A stretch of DNA of 64,000 bases from Calliopum simillimum (taxonomy: Eukaryota; Arthropoda; Insecta; Diptera; Lauxaniidae). The stretch's first letter is position 1. Each line of letters opens with the position of its first letter. The notes below the pieces were generated by a model. It worked only from the letters and a program-made list of their open reading frames with translations. It did not search any database and had not been told where the DNA came from. Below, piece after piece: positions 21,833-34,290 of this stretch. The stretch is taken from positions 112,057,309 through 112,121,308 of the forward strand of contig OX638368.1 of NCBI GenBank assembly GCA_951812925.1, given 5' to 3'. Position numbers and translations under genes: made by a program.

Positions 21833-23204
21833 TTAAAACTTTTATTTTTGAAAAGTGTGCTACACTCCCAAAAGCAAAAAACTCTCTCAGCTATATCTCT
21901 AAATCGAGTTTTACACGACGTCTCTTTAAGGAAAAAAAAAAAAAAAAATCAACCCCAACACAGATTTTTATGCACCAGATTTTATAAAAATCACTCAATA
22001 GAAATAAACATGAATCGAATTTTGGTCGGATTGGCGGAGAACACCTGCGCACACCAAAGAACAAACGTCACTGTGATAAACATAAAAGCTGCTTTTACTC
22101 AAAAACAAAGGGGGGTAAGTATCGTTCATGTCATGTCAGTAAAGATGGATATGCAGATAGTATAGGTTGGGTGTCGAAAATTTGCTGTTGTTACTGGACA
22201 ACCGCATGAAAAATGCATTTTGGCATTAAATTTTGCACTCTCACGCAAAAATGAAGAAGATAAATCTGTATTTTTTTTTTGGTTTTTTTATTTTTAGTTT
22301 GTCGAAAATCTACAATTCTTTATGAACTTAATTTGTTAATGTCGTCGAAATTATGTTGCGTTGTGTTGTGTTGCTTTTGAAAGAAAGTAACTTCCCAACT
22401 TACTCGTAAAATAAACATTGATTAAGCTGATAAAAATCTTTGTGTGCCATATTTTGTTTTTTTGTCTCTTTGACTTTTGGCCACATTTTTATGGCTGCGT
22501 CTTGCAGCGCGTGCTTCAGTGGAATTTGCTATGTTTTTTTTATTGAATTTACGCTCCCATTTTTACGCTACTCAAGCTGGACTTTTGTTTGCATTGAGAT
22601 TTTTTTAAGCCGGTGCTTAAATGTTGTTTTGTTAAACTTTATGTGTTTGTTCAAGCATTTGTATTGATTTGGAGTAGAGATCAATTTAATGCTTTTTCTT
22701 TATGGCAGATGTAGCAAATTTGTACAACAATTGATCATTAAATTTAAGAATAGTTCTATAGATAGCGAAGACTGGCGTGATTTATTGATTTATTGCCATT
22801 TGTCAGCAAATGTACATATGAATTTGTTCAGTGTTCATAGTGGTATACTTGTAAATTCGCTGGATTCAAGGAAGAGATATCAACTTGAAATTAGGGCTGC
22901 TTTTAAACGTTTGTACTTAGCCAAATTTGGTGCGAAAGAGACAACGGTAACAACATGTATTGTAAATCTTGTGAGCTTTTTCAGCACATTTTTGACTTTG
23001 TTCAGCGGACGCAGATGAATGCAAAATATTTTTACCCAAGTTGAAGACGCAGATTCTTAACTTTCAATTTTTAACAGACTTGGTGCAGCAGTAGATCGAA
23101 CCTCCTTGTTTTTTTTCGAAGAAAATTGAAAACACTCAAAAATTCAAGTCTAAAGCGTCCTCATAATAATGATAGAACTATAATTTAATTCCATTGGAAT
23201 TTCA
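21833..23204. other. AT-rich DNA between satellite blocks
   Basis: The open frames at 21848-22165, 22440-22667 and 22689-23018 (109 codons) show no domain I recognise. The last is the least repetitive long frame in the window but has no homology signature I can name. No RNA gene seen. Confidence 0.45.
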
Positions 23205-23790
23205 AAAAAATGTTGATGGAGTCAAAAAATGTTCAAAGAAAAATGTTGATTTATTATTTGAAAAATTTTAAAGAAGTTGAAAAATGTTGATAAAGTCGAA
23301 AAATGTCGATAGAATCCGAAAATGTTGATAAAGTCGAAAAATTTCGATAGAATCGATGTAATTGAAAAATGTCGACAGAATCGAAGAATGTTGACAAAGT
23401 TGAAGAATGTTCTTAGAGTCGGAATATTCTAATAAAGTTGCGAAATGTTGATAAGGTTGAAAAATATTGATAAATTCGAAAAATGTTGATGGAGTCGAAA
23501 AATGTCGATAAAATCGAAAAATGTTGATGAAATCGAATAATTTCGATAGAATCGAAAAATGTTGATGAAATTGAAAAATTTCGACATTATCGAAAAATGT
23601 TGACAAAGTTGAAGAATGTTGTTATAGTCGGAAAATGCTGATTAGTCGCGAAATGCTGATAAAGTTGAAAAATATTGATAAATTCGAAAAATGTTGATAA
23701 AGTCAAAAAATGTCGATAGAATCGCAAAATGTTGATGAAATCAAAAAATTGTCGAAAAATGTTGACAGGGTTCAAGAATGTTGTTAAGAA
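23205..23790 (+). repeat. TTGATAAAGTCGAAAAA satellite, right block
   Basis: The units are the same as at 20925 but with AATGTTGATGGAGTCGAAA, AATGTCGATAGAATCGAAA and TTGACAAAGTTGAAGAATG variants. Minus-strand open frames across it (23268-23606, 23587-23775) repeat FINIFRFYRHFST-like words and are artefacts. Confidence 0.9.
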
Positions 23791-24479
23791 TGCTTACTTA
23801 AGTTAAAGAAATGCTTATTTATGTTAAAGAAATTTCACAAAAACTAACTTGCGTTTTCTAGCAGCAGTTTATATATAAATAACCTTCAAAGTGCAAAAAG
23901 AAGCAAAAGTTTTCCCAAAAAAACCAGAAGTCAATTAAAAATTAAAAAAAAAAACATTAAATTTTTTTTGACCATTTCAGTCAACTGCGTTTAGAGTAAA
24001 ACAACTTTCTTTTCTTGTGGCATACAGACAACAACAAGTGCGTGGTATCACGATGTGGTATGTGGTGGGGCATGAATTTTGTACACACTTTGGCATTAAT
24101 ACGAATGACACCTGATCTAGAGGCAGCAGCAGTAGAAGTTGCAGTCTTAAAATTTACAAAATAAAAACAACATATCATAAAATACACACACACACTCACG
24201 AGCGCATGAATGCTATGGACTTTTAATATGGCCAAGAGCAGTCAGCAGTCATTCAAGTCGGTCAATCCAGTTGCTAGCAATTAGAATTTTTACTATTGTT
24301 TTTATTTTTTGTTATTTTATTGCTGCTGTGACAAAGGTAATTCCATTGTTATGGATGTATTTTTGGTATTTCTAGGAAAATTATTATGATAAGCCATACA
24401 AGTTAGCGCTAAGTACTTATATGGCAATATCTGAATCTGCAGATTCCACTCAAAAAAATCAAAAACAAACATAAAAAAA
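23791..24479. other. AT-rich DNA without a recognised gene
   Basis: A GCAGCAGCAG tract lies near 24123 and ACACACACAC near 24184. Nothing else recognised. Confidence 0.5.
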
Positions 24480-24895
24480 TCAAAATAATCAAATGAGAAA
24501 CGTTAAAAAAAAACATCCGAAAATAAAACCATCCAAAGAAAAACATAAAATAAAAACATCCAAAAAAAAACATCCAAACAAAATATCCAAAAATAAAAAC
24601 ATCCAAAAAAACACCCAAACAAAACATCCAAAAATAAAAACATCCAAAAGAAAACATCCAAAAATAAAAACATCAAAAGAAAAACATCTAATAAAAACAT
24701 CCAAAAATAAAAACATACAAAAAAAACATCCAAAAATAAAAACATCCAAAAATAAAAACATCAAAAAAAAAAAAAAAAACATCCAAAAGAGAGATCCAAA
24801 AAAACATCCAAAAATAAAAACATCAAAAAAAAAAAAAACTTCAAAAATGAGAGATCCATAAAAACATCCAAAAATAAAAACATCCAAAAAAAAGT
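24480..24895 (+). repeat. A-rich tandem repeat (ACATCCAAAAATAAAA type)
   Basis: Roughly 25 imperfect units of about 15-20 bp follow the pattern ACATCCAAAAATAAAA or ACATCCAAAAGAAA. Long open frames on both strands (Lys-rich on +, Phe-rich on -) are products of this composition. It is bracketed by GGAATCTGCGGATTCAGAT near 24963 and ATCTGAATCTGCAGATTCC near 24429, an inverted pair suggesting one parent element. Confidence 0.85.
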
Positions 24896-26736
24896 TGGAA
24901 GTTTTTCATTGGATTTTGTTTTGATTTTTATTTTGATTTTTGTTTTTGGTACCTATTTTGAGTGGAATCTGCGGATTCAGATTCCTCAAAATCCATGTCA
25001 GACGTTGAATAGTTTTAATTTTGAAGAAAACATCTTTTTCATTCCTAGCAGTATTTTTTTATAATTTAAAATTGGTGAGGTTTTTACAACCAATTTATCA
25101 AAAAAGTATTTCTTTTTATTATATTTTTTAAAATTTCTCTTCAAGATATCGTATGTTGTTTATAGGTAAATGTTATGTTATAAAAGAATCATACCCCTAA
25201 TACTTTCGCTCACATTATTTTACTAGAATCAAAATACAAAGAAGTAACTTTCGAAAAATAAACTAGACATTCAATTTTTAAATAATGTCTCCAAATGGAT
25301 CATTTCCGGATCCTAGTAGCCCCTTAGGATGTTTTAATTCATTAACTAACTTTCCCCATTTTTTTCTCTATCTCTATTTTATTTCTATTTTCAACAAAAA
25401 TTTTGCTCAAAGCGGATATTTCCAGCGTTCAGAGTGAAACTTGGAGAGTTCAAAAATTTATCATTCAACTAACATTTTTAATAAAATGTATAAGCATGGA
25501 ATTGTCCCACAGAATAATAAAAGAAATAGACAACAATAAACAATTCTAATAATATAAGTTATCTCTTTTGCTGCGCGATCATAAAGACTTGTTGAATTTC
25601 TTTGACATTTAACATGACCAAGACGGCAACGATGATGACCAAGGTAAATCGCTATTTTTTTGTTGTTGTTTTTGTTTTTACCATAACTTATTTGTTGCGG
25701 CTGTCCAGTGCGTTTTGCGTTTACAATTTGTTGTTGTAGTTGTAGTTGTTGTTGTAACAATCGACATACGAGTATTCTAGTTAGAACGCGTAATGTAAGA
25801 CATTTAAGCCATTTATTAAGACCAGAATTTCTTGATGTTGACAACAACTTTCACCGCGCATATAAAATGTTGCTGCTGCCGCTTCTTCAGTTGTCAACTC
25901 AACAATGTTGTTTATTGTTGTTGTTGTTGCTGCTGTTGTTTCTGCCGCTGCTGTTCTTTGCTTGATGGTCAATAACTGCTGAAAATGATAATGTTGACGA
26001 TTATTGTGTGTAATGAATGCGCGGCATGTCCCCAACATCACAGAGACGACTGTGATACACACGCACATACACACACACACATATCTATACATTTAAGCCG
26101 CATCTAATGTTCTTTACTCGATTTTCTTTAGAGTTCTGTTTTTATTATGCCTTTATGCCTTTTGTGTCGCTATTAGAATTTTGCCATTTTTTTTTTTCGT
26201 TTTGCTTTTGTATTTAATGATTTTGTTAATGGTTTTGTTGTTTTTTTGTTAAATTATTTGTTACCATGATTGTTGTCGCTTTTTGTTGTTGTTGCTGCTG
26301 CTCTGCTAATTTATGCTCTGAAGGCATTTGTTTGTAAATTGGGAATTGTAGGGCGTAAACTGGGTTAAATGCCTCAAAATGTGGTTTTATTCAGTAGCAG
26401 CAGCAGCAGCAGTAGCGGTTACAGCAGCAGCAACATTGGCTACTGTTTGCAATTTTTGTGTGTGATTTTTTTTATGATTTTGGTTTATTTCTTTGAAGGT
26501 TGTGCGAAAAAAGAAATTATTTTTTTTTTTTTGCAGAAATGAGAGTGAAACGCTTATAATTAGAATTTAATGCTTTATTAGTTATGGAAGGGTTTATGTC
26601 TTTCATTGCATTCTTTTGGTCATATGGTGGAAAGTTGTAAAAAAATGTGCTATTAAGTTTACATTTAAAAGTCTCAAGTATCACGGACATTATATTTCGG
26701 TTCAAATACATTATCAATTTTGTATTAGACTAGTGT
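24896..26736. other. AT-rich DNA with opa-type triplet tracts
   Basis: GTT/GCT tracts lie at 25725-25760 and 25908-25960, a CACACA tract at 26062-26080, GTTGTTGCTGCTGCT at 26285-26302 and CAGCAGCAGCAGCAG at 26397-26435. Open frames crossing these (25461-25847, 25781-26092) are low-complexity. No gene was recognised. Confidence 0.55.
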
Positions 26737-26905
26737 ACATTAGATCGGGTCGAAATTTAGATCCATCCCGAAACTGACTCAAAAGCTAGACGGACTCATA
26801 AAAACATTATCTGCATCATTTTTCTCTTTTTTTATTCTGTGAAAAACCAATTTCTTTTAGTTCTTTCATTAGAAAATGGATACCCAAGAGTGCTTTAGAA
26901 TTAAA
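26737..26905 (+). repeat. Family R1, left part, interrupted
   Basis: It has GATCGGGTCGAAATTTAGAT, the CATCCCGAAACTGACTCA block and TTAGAAAATGGATACCCA. It breaks at GTGCTTTAGAATTAAAAG, and R1 resumes at 28520 with the GGTCATACAAAAATGTTGG block. Other R1 copies run directly through this joint, so the intervening 1.6 kb is an insertion. Confidence 0.75.
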
Positions 26906-28519
26906 AGTACCTGGAGACCGATCCCTGCTCGGTCAATAATCTGATCTTATTATTTTAGTCGATATTTTTATTCATAGCTATTTTTTGTTACAAAACTCGT
27001 ACTTTTTCACCTCTAATGGTCATGCTTTTAAATTGATATATTAACCGATGAGAATAATAATAAAAAAAAACTCGCAAAGGATCGAATGGTATAGAAAATA
27101 ATAAAAACTTAACATTGTTTTTGGGGCATTCTACCTAAAATAAATAAATGGGATATGCCAGGCACCCAAAATTTTTCGTTTTATTTATTGAAAAGTAAGA
27201 ACCTATTGGAAAAATCCGAAAGGATATTTTGATATCACATTTTTTTGTAGCTACGCTGTAAGACTTAACACAGCGTTTTCTTCAACTTCAAGCAAGGATA
27301 TTTCAAAATACTAAAGTTATAATGACAGTTCTGCTGATGAAGACGGACTCAGCGTTGAAAAGTACATAAGACATAAAGAGTTCACTTCTTTTTTTTTTGC
27401 GCCTGAGTTATAAACTAAAATTTTTTATTTTGGTAAAAAGAGGGTGTGGCAATTATTGAACAACGCCCACTTTTAGTTATGCTTTAGATACTCATGATCC
27501 AGACCCTCTTACCAAATTTAATCAAAATATGTTGTACCATTTGCGAGAAATAGCATTTAATGTGTTTTACTTGTATGGGAGGTTCCACGCGCACCGGCGA
27601 TATTTTGCAAACTATTAGATCGTAGGTGCCTAATAGCAAGTAGACTCCCTACTGTTAAATTAAGAACGATTTCTTTAGTAGTTTTCTTTTTAAAGCGTTT
27701 TATATTTTTGTGGGCGGTGTCACGCCCTTCACGAGCTTTTTTTAATATAACGGCATATCACATATTAATCCTTGTTTTCAAGGGTACAGGAGTCGTTTTG
27801 GGGTAATATTTAATCGAAATTTTCAAGGGTTAAAAATTGGGCGTGGTACTTATTCAATCCCGCCCACTTGTCGTTTATTCCAAGGTATTATTAAACAGTA
27901 CCTACAAGCCAAATTTCTTTTAAATACCTTGTAACATTTGCGAGAAATAGCATTTAACGTATTTTGCTTGTATGGGAGGTTCGACGCGCAATGGCGATAT
28001 TTTAATTTTGTTTTTATACCGTATTATATTTTTGTGGGCGGTGCCACGCCCTTCAATGAGTATTTCCAATATATCGGCCTATCACATACTAATCCTTGTT
28101 TGTAGAAGTAAGACGTCCTAAATTTTTATCAAAATTGTTGGAGTCGTTTTCGAGTAATATTGAATCAAAATTTTCAAGGGCTAAAAAGTGGGCGTGATAC
28201 TTATTTGATCCCGCTCACTTTTCGCTTGCTTTAAGGTATTATTAAGCAGTACTCGCTTCCCAAATTTCATTCAAATGCCTTGTATGGCTTGCGAGTTATG
28301 ACCAAATCAAATTTAAAATTTAGGGCGATGCCACGCCCCCTGGTGAGCATTTGCGAAGTTCAAACCTTCCTCATTCTTCCTTGTATGTTAATATCTAACA
28401 TTATCCAAAGTTTCATTAAAATCGCTGTGGCCGTTTTCGAGAAAAAGTTTTGCCCGTTCCAAACATACATACATAAGTAATTAAGTACATAAGTACATAC
28501 AATTTTATCTCGTACAAGA
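26906..28519 (+). mobile_element. Nested element R4 with GGGCGTGG/GGGCGGTG internal units
   Basis: About 1.6 kb inserted into R1. Roughly three imperfect internal units of about 300-350 bp each contain GTGGGCGTGGTACTTATT or similar, an AAGGTATTATTAA(A/G)CAGTAC block, TTGTATGGGAGGTTC and GTGGGCGGTG(T/C)CACGCCC. The 3' end reads CATACATACATAAGTA. The alternation of 'assay-like' GGGCGTGG boxes resembles family R2 in style but not in sequence order. No coding frame or terminal repeat was found; the class is unknown. Confidence 0.6.
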
Positions 28520-28745
28520 AGAGAAGATATGGTCATACAAAAATGTTGGCGCTTAAATTAAAAAAATTTCAAAAATTCTGAAAAAAATCAGACGTTTTCC
28601 TGGGACAATTCTACGCATTTTTTGACAAACGCTCTTTTTTCGATAGAAAGCCTTGCTTTTGAGTAAAAAATCGATTTTCCGTTATTGAAAAACGTAAAAA
28701 AATTGATTTTTGGAATCGAATATTATCTATACCCAAAAAAAAAAA
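28520..28745 (+). repeat. Family R1, right part, interrupted
   Basis: It continues R1 after the R4 insertion: ATGTTGGCGCTTAAATTAA, ACAATTCTACGCATTTTTTG, CCTTGCTTTTGAGTAAAAA and GAATATTATCTATACCC, ending in a poly(A) run. Confidence 0.75.
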
Positions 28746-29233
28746 AAAAAAAAAATAAAAATACCTATAAAAACAAAGGTTAAATTTTCAATGGAATATT
28801 GGCATTTCCCAGGTGACGAACGTGACCATTTAAATTGAAAAAAAAAGAGAAAGTAAAACATATTTTTGTTTTAGTTTTTACTTTACATTAGAGCGAGCCT
28901 TTAGGTAGCACTATGATTAGTCCCAACTTTAATAATAGGCGAAGTCCTGGTTCTAAAATACACGCAGAAATAGACGCAAAATGAATGTGACAAAAATAGA
29001 AGATGTTTTCGTGTCTATTCAAAGAAAGTCAGAATTCAGCGAAATAGGCCAGAATTTCTTAGTGCGATTAATTTTAGAATCTTATGCAACAATTTTACTT
29101 TATAAAGTATTTTGTTTGATTCAAATATCTTCCGTACTTTACTTTGTTTTGATCATAACCTGAATCGATACGTGACAATATAACCGTGACATTTTTCCAC
29201 CATAGAAATTTTAAATTGAAAATCGTTCAAAAA
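28746..29233. other. Unannotated spacer
   Basis: AT-rich; the 60-codon frame at 28981-29163 has no domain. Nothing recognised. Confidence 0.4.
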
Positions 29234-29375
29234 ACCAGGGGTCGAATCGACGCATCCGTGAACGTACAATTCGTGACATAAAATCATGTGTTTCACATGT
29301 ATTTCGCATTACTAAATACATCATTTTACGTCACGAATTGTACGTTCGCGGATGCGGCGTTTCAGCCCCAGGATT
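29234..29375. mobile_element. 140-bp palindromic hairpin (MITE-like)
   Basis: The left arm CAGGGGTCGAATCGACGCAT, followed by GAACGTACAATTCGTGAC, is complementary to the right arm GTCACGAATTGTACGTTCG, followed by CGGATGCGGCGTTTCAGCCC. The inner 18 bp pair perfectly; the outer parts carry about one mismatch per 8 bp. The short loop holds ATTTCGCATTACTAAATACA. CAGGGG-type tips occur in several DNA transposon groups; no target duplication is clear. Confidence 0.8.
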
Positions 29376-30689
29376 TCCCAGTGAATGTTGACTTACCTTA
29401 TCTTGTTAAGTTGACGTGGTATCACCAATTTTTCTAAAGGAATTCATTTGTCTCTATCCATTTTACATCTCAAAGATTATGAATAACATTTTCCTAAAGC
29501 ACATTATTTGTCCTAGCACTCTGTATACATGTATCAAATCTCATTCACGTGTGCTAAATGTTTTCAGAGGTATGATGAAGTGATTTTTGTTGGGGCGTAA
29601 GACCCCCATTTTTTCCAATACACATTATTTGTCTTAAAAAATTATTTACAGTGTGCTTAGTACTCATAATTTTAACATCTGTCGAAATTTAAACAAAAAT
29701 TTGTTTATCTTGATTTTTCCACAACCAACAGCAGTCAACAACGCAAGTGCTGCGCATTATGCGATTTACCAGTGGGTGCTATGTGTTTGAACGCTGAATA
29801 ACTTTAACGTGTTGTGTGTATTGCATACTTTATGGCTGCACACCTCGTAAAATCAAATCGTTTATCTTAATGTGGCCACATTAATTTATTAAAAGTAAAC
29901 ATTGGCAGGCAGGCAGGCGGAGTATTCGCTTAAGATTTTTTCACCAAAGTTTAGTTATGGCCTTGGAGTTGGTGCTTTGCTTTTTATGGTTTTTATTTTT
30001 AATAGTCATGCAGTTAGCTTAACATGCATATTGTTGTTTTTTTTTTTCTTATTACAGTGCACTGTGTTCAATGAGCTTTGCATTTTTCAGCAAAAAAAAA
30101 AAGTCCCTCTTTCCCCAAAAAAACGAAGTTTCTTAAGTTTTTTTAGTGCAATGAAATTATTATGAATGGAGTTTTAAATGCGCATTGTGCAGTGTAATAA
30201 AATTCTAAAACAACAACAACAAAAAACTGTTGTTGCTACAAAAATGCAGCTTATCACAGGAAATGAGTTAATGGCACCTTGTAATGCAACATGAGCATGA
30301 TGATAGTATTGTTGTTTTAGTTGTGCTATTCCACAGCACTTGACGTAACTGTTGCTACCCTGCAGGATCACGGACTATACCAAAACTAACTAGTTTGCAA
30401 ACTACTTCATGGAAGAAACCGACTAGTCCAACTTCTGGTCGCATCACATACAAAGTTCTATCTATGTTTTACATTGTTTGTCATTGGGCGTAACCAATTG
30501 CCTCATTATGCATTACATTCGGCCCAGAAAAAGGTCAATTGTCTTCTTATGCATCACTTTCGGATCAGCAGAATTCCAATTTTTTTGTTTTATTTTGTTT
30601 ATAAGTTTCAAAGAATTTAATTTAATACAAAAATTTTACACGAAAACGTCAAAAGGTTTCATAGACGGATTTACTAAGGAGTTTGTTTT
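29376..30689. other. AT-rich DNA without a recognised gene
   Basis: An AACAACAACAAC tract lies near 30209-30225. There is a GGCAGGCAGGC run at 29906-29917. No gene, repeat family or RNA was recognised. Confidence 0.5.
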
Positions 30690-30965
30690 ATATTTCTGAG
30701 CATTGCGTTTCGGGTCCGAATCTCAGTGTGGATGATTTTTTTTTATTAGTTTTTTTTATTATTTTATGTCTCGGTTATGTTGATTCGTTTTCCGCTCCGA
30801 AGACTTTTCAGACAAATTTTGCACAAATTAATAGTAATTTAAAAATTAGAATTGAAAATTACCGAGTAGAGTGTTTGAACCGCGGCCTCTCCACGCAAGT
30901 CATTAGACCGATACACTATCGTTTGCTCTTCTTCACAATCGATGAACTGCCAAACAGTTCGTAGT
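30690..30965 (-). repeat. tRNA-like (Pol III promoter-like) sequence, degenerate
   Basis: Read on the minus strand at about 30925-30850, there is an A-box-like TAGTGTATCGGTCTAATGAC, then 35-40 bp later a B-box-like GCGGTTCAAACACTC. A second B-box-like GGGTCCGAATCTC faces the other way near 30712. The acceptor and D stems do not fold convincingly, so this is a SINE head or tRNA relic rather than a gene. Confidence 0.4.
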
Positions 30966-31125
30966 CAGTAACGTTATAATTTCACTGACAAATTCGTTAC
31001 ATAATTAGACCACTTTTGATACTAATGACCGATTTTGCATTACATTTGTACCATTTTTGGTACAATTAAACTGAATATATTTTGTTCTAGGTGTTATCCT
31101 TTTGGCTTACTTACAAAATAACTAT

Positions 31126-31947
31126 AACTATAACTATAACTATAACTATAACTATAACTATAACTATAACTATAACTATAACTATAACTATAACTATAAC
31201 TATAACTATAACTATAACTATAACTATAACTATAACTATAACTATAACTATAACTATAACTATAACTATAACTATAACTATAACTATAACTATAACTATA
31301 ACTATAACTATAACTATAACTATAACTATAACTATAACTATAACTATAACTATAACTATAACTATAACTATAACTATAACTATAACTATAACTATAACTA
31401 TAACTATAACTATAACTATAACTATAACTATAACTATAACTATAACTATAACTATAACTATAGCTATTACTATAACTATAACTATAACTATAACTATAAC
31501 TATAACTTTAACTATAACTATAACTATAACTATAACTATAACTATAACTATAACTATAACTATAACTATAACTATAACTATAACTATAACTATAACTATA
31601 ACTATAACTATAACTATAACTATAACTATAACTATAACTATAACTATAACTATAACTATAACTATAACTATAACTATAACTATAACTATAACTATAACTA
31701 TAACTATAACTATAACTATAACTATAACTATAACTATAACTATAACTATAACTATAACTATAACTATAACTATAACTATAACTATAACTATAACTATAAC
31801 TATAACTATAACTATAACTATAACTATAACTATAACTATAACTATAACTATAACTATAACTATAACTATAACTATAACTATAACTATAACTATAACTATA
31901 ACTATAGCTATAACTATAACTATAACTTTAACTATAACTATAGCTAC
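31126..31947 (+). repeat. (TATAAC)n hexanucleotide array
   Basis: About 137 copies of a 6-bp unit. The few variants are TAGCTATTAC near 31462, CTTTAAC near 31506, TAGC near 31906, CTTTAAC near 31926 and TAGCTAC at the right edge. Because 6 is a multiple of 3, frames encode Thr-Ile and Asn-Tyr dipeptides for nearly 300 codons; these are not genes. Confidence 0.97.
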
Positions 31948-33995
31948 AGAATAAATATACTATTGAGGCAATTGTCTCCGCCGGTTCTACAGGGTATGTG
32001 TCTATCTGTGTGTGTGTGTTAAACAATTCAATTTACTTTTGTGTTGGGGTGGAGTCAAGTTGTGATTTCTTTACTGAGATTTTGCTAATTCGTTAAACGT
32101 GAGGCCGTTGTGCCAAATGCTCTTGGCCACAATGCGCTGCTGTTGGTTGCAGCTGAACAAGACCGACCAGCAATAAGTCAGACTATAGAGTGCGAATATA
32201 ATTAATAATTTAAAGGCTTCATAAAACACAAAAATTACCTTAAGATAAGAAAAAGTGTAAAGCAGTTAGAAAAATCCACAAAGCAAGTTATTTTGCAAAT
32301 TTATTTTATGATGTTGGGACCATAATATGACTTAATTGTAAGCACCATCAATAAATTTTTTTGTAATACCTGCCTTGAAGGAAAGATGGATTAGTGATAT
32401 TATTTTTACTCACTATAAGTGGCAGTCGAAAATTATTTCTCAAATGTTGTGGACATTAGAAATTGAAATTTTTATTCTTGTTTTCAAAAAGTAAGCGAAA
32501 TAAAAGTTTTCTGTTAAAAGTTGTTTTTTTTTTTTTGAATTTTATTTCAAAAAGTTGGAAATGAAAAGTTAAGAATCAGAAAAGTCGTCAAAAGAGATAA
32601 AAGTCATTGCAGAGGATAACATTAGATTCCTGAATATAAACATATCCTTAAGGTAGTGTTTCTCAAATTGTGTTCAGCGGCTCACGCTGGCGCTATGAGA
32701 GACTATCGACTGTCCCCAATATTTTTTGTTTTACAAATTATTTCAAATACGCTACGCAAGACTGATGAACTAAAGAGTAGTTTTTCCAAGAATAATAACT
32801 ATTATTGGAAATCAGTTTTTTAAAGAATTTTAAGTAACCAGTGTACATGTGTTGTTACTATATTCGTAAATTCTTTGCAAAAATTTAACGATCCTTTACA
32901 AAAGTGAGAATAGTCTTTTATATATTATAGGTAATGTTTTAAATATTCGTAGGTACTCAATATATTAACTGCTGACCTACTGACCAAGAAAACTCTACAA
33001 AGATATAACACAATTTGATAGCACAACTTTAACCTTCATTTTAGGAAACGCATAAATGATGATCATCTATGGTGAATACTCGTTACTATTGCAGTCAATA
33101 CTCAATGCCAGTGAAGTGCATATGTTATCGACAGAGAAAATCTTTACTTTTTCATCTTATATTGTAAAAGTAACCCTTTCTATTTCTTTATTTAATACTT
33201 TAATTACACAACGCACTTAAAGAGAAATATTTATGTGACCACTTACAAATAACTAAAGAGGACAACAAATCGAGAATGTCTATTCACAGAGCCGTTTTTG
33301 CAATACCAGTAGGAAAACTTAAAAAATTTATTGGTACGAGCGTATAACATTATTTTTATTTCATCTCTTCAAAAGAAAAGTTACTTCATAAAATTATCTA
33401 GGTGAACCTGCCTATCATTAATTGAAATTAAAATTGAATTTACTGAGTCTTTTTTTTTCATCGTAACAAAATTGAAATACATTCATTTGGTTCTTTTTGA
33501 CATTAAAGGATTCAGAACTGTGCAGTATTATTCTGAATAAATATAAAGAATAACGCAAAGTGCTATACATAGTTTAACAAAGTGAAATATACATTTGATT
33601 AAATTAACATCAGAAACTGTGCTTGCTCCTGATAGGAAGATGAAGAGAAAAATATTCTAAAAATGTTGGTAAACTCATTATAACAAGATTGGAGTCATCA
33701 GGAATGATTAAATTTGATCTAATTAAGAAATGATCTAAATATGAAGGGTCATGAGGATGCGTTGGATTAACATCACAAAACCTTCTCAATTATAACAAGC
33801 AATTTTGTAGGCAGTCATTTAGTTGTCTACAGTTGTCTACATAACTTAAATATAAGTGCAAAGCGAAAAAAATGCAAGGAATGTAAATACTTCCTAGCAA
33901 CAACTTTTTAACAGAACCTGCGAACGAAATTTTAATTTCTATAAGACAATTTGGAAATTTAACACCTTCAACGCTGACCACATCATATTTTACTC
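31948..33995. other. AT-rich DNA without a recognised gene
   Basis: A TGTGTGTGTG tract lies at 32007-32020. No open frame with a recognisable domain, and none of the window's repeat families, were seen in these 2 kb. Confidence 0.5.
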
Positions 33996-34290
33996 TCCTG
34001 CACAGCAAATAGTTTGAGTTGAAAATGCAAACCAAATTGGAATGAATACAAATCCACACCAAATTTGGTATAAAATTTATGCCACAACTTGGTATGTAAA
34101 ACGATAATACTTGTTCGTATAAAATTTATACAAATAAAGTATTGATAAAATGTACACTATTTTGACCTAAATTTAATAGTTTCACCATACAAAAATCTTT
34201 TATACTATTTTTGTATAAATTTTATACAGAAGTTCATATGAAAGTATTATAAACAATTTTATATAAAATTCATATTGTGCGATATAAACG
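33996..34290 (+). mobile_element. Interspersed family R3, second copy
   Basis: It starts with a CTGCACAGCAAATAGTTTG tip that matches the complement of the 54825 copy's end. It then shows AAACCAAATTGGAATGAAT, CACACCAAATTTGGTATAA, CTTGTTCGTATAAAATT, AAAATCTTTTATACT and TATATAAAATTCATAT. The order is the same as at 13972. Confidence 0.75.

Noticed and set aside
22689..23018. 109-codon frame as a possible host gene
   Set aside because: It is not repetitive, but I recognise no domain, splice context or conserved motif, and chance frames of this size are expected in 64 kb.
20920..23790. CRISPR-like array
   Set aside because: Units vary in length and sequence with no constant repeat and unique spacers; this is a degenerate satellite in an insect genome.
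24409..24887. Phe/Cys-rich and Lys-rich frames of 80-132 codons
   Set aside because: Shadows of the ACATCCAAAAATAAAA tandem repeat on opposite strands.
31091..32022. Frames of 287 and 306 codons, Thr-Ile and Asn-Tyr repeats
   Set aside because: Direct translation of (TATAAC)n; no start context or non-repeat domain.
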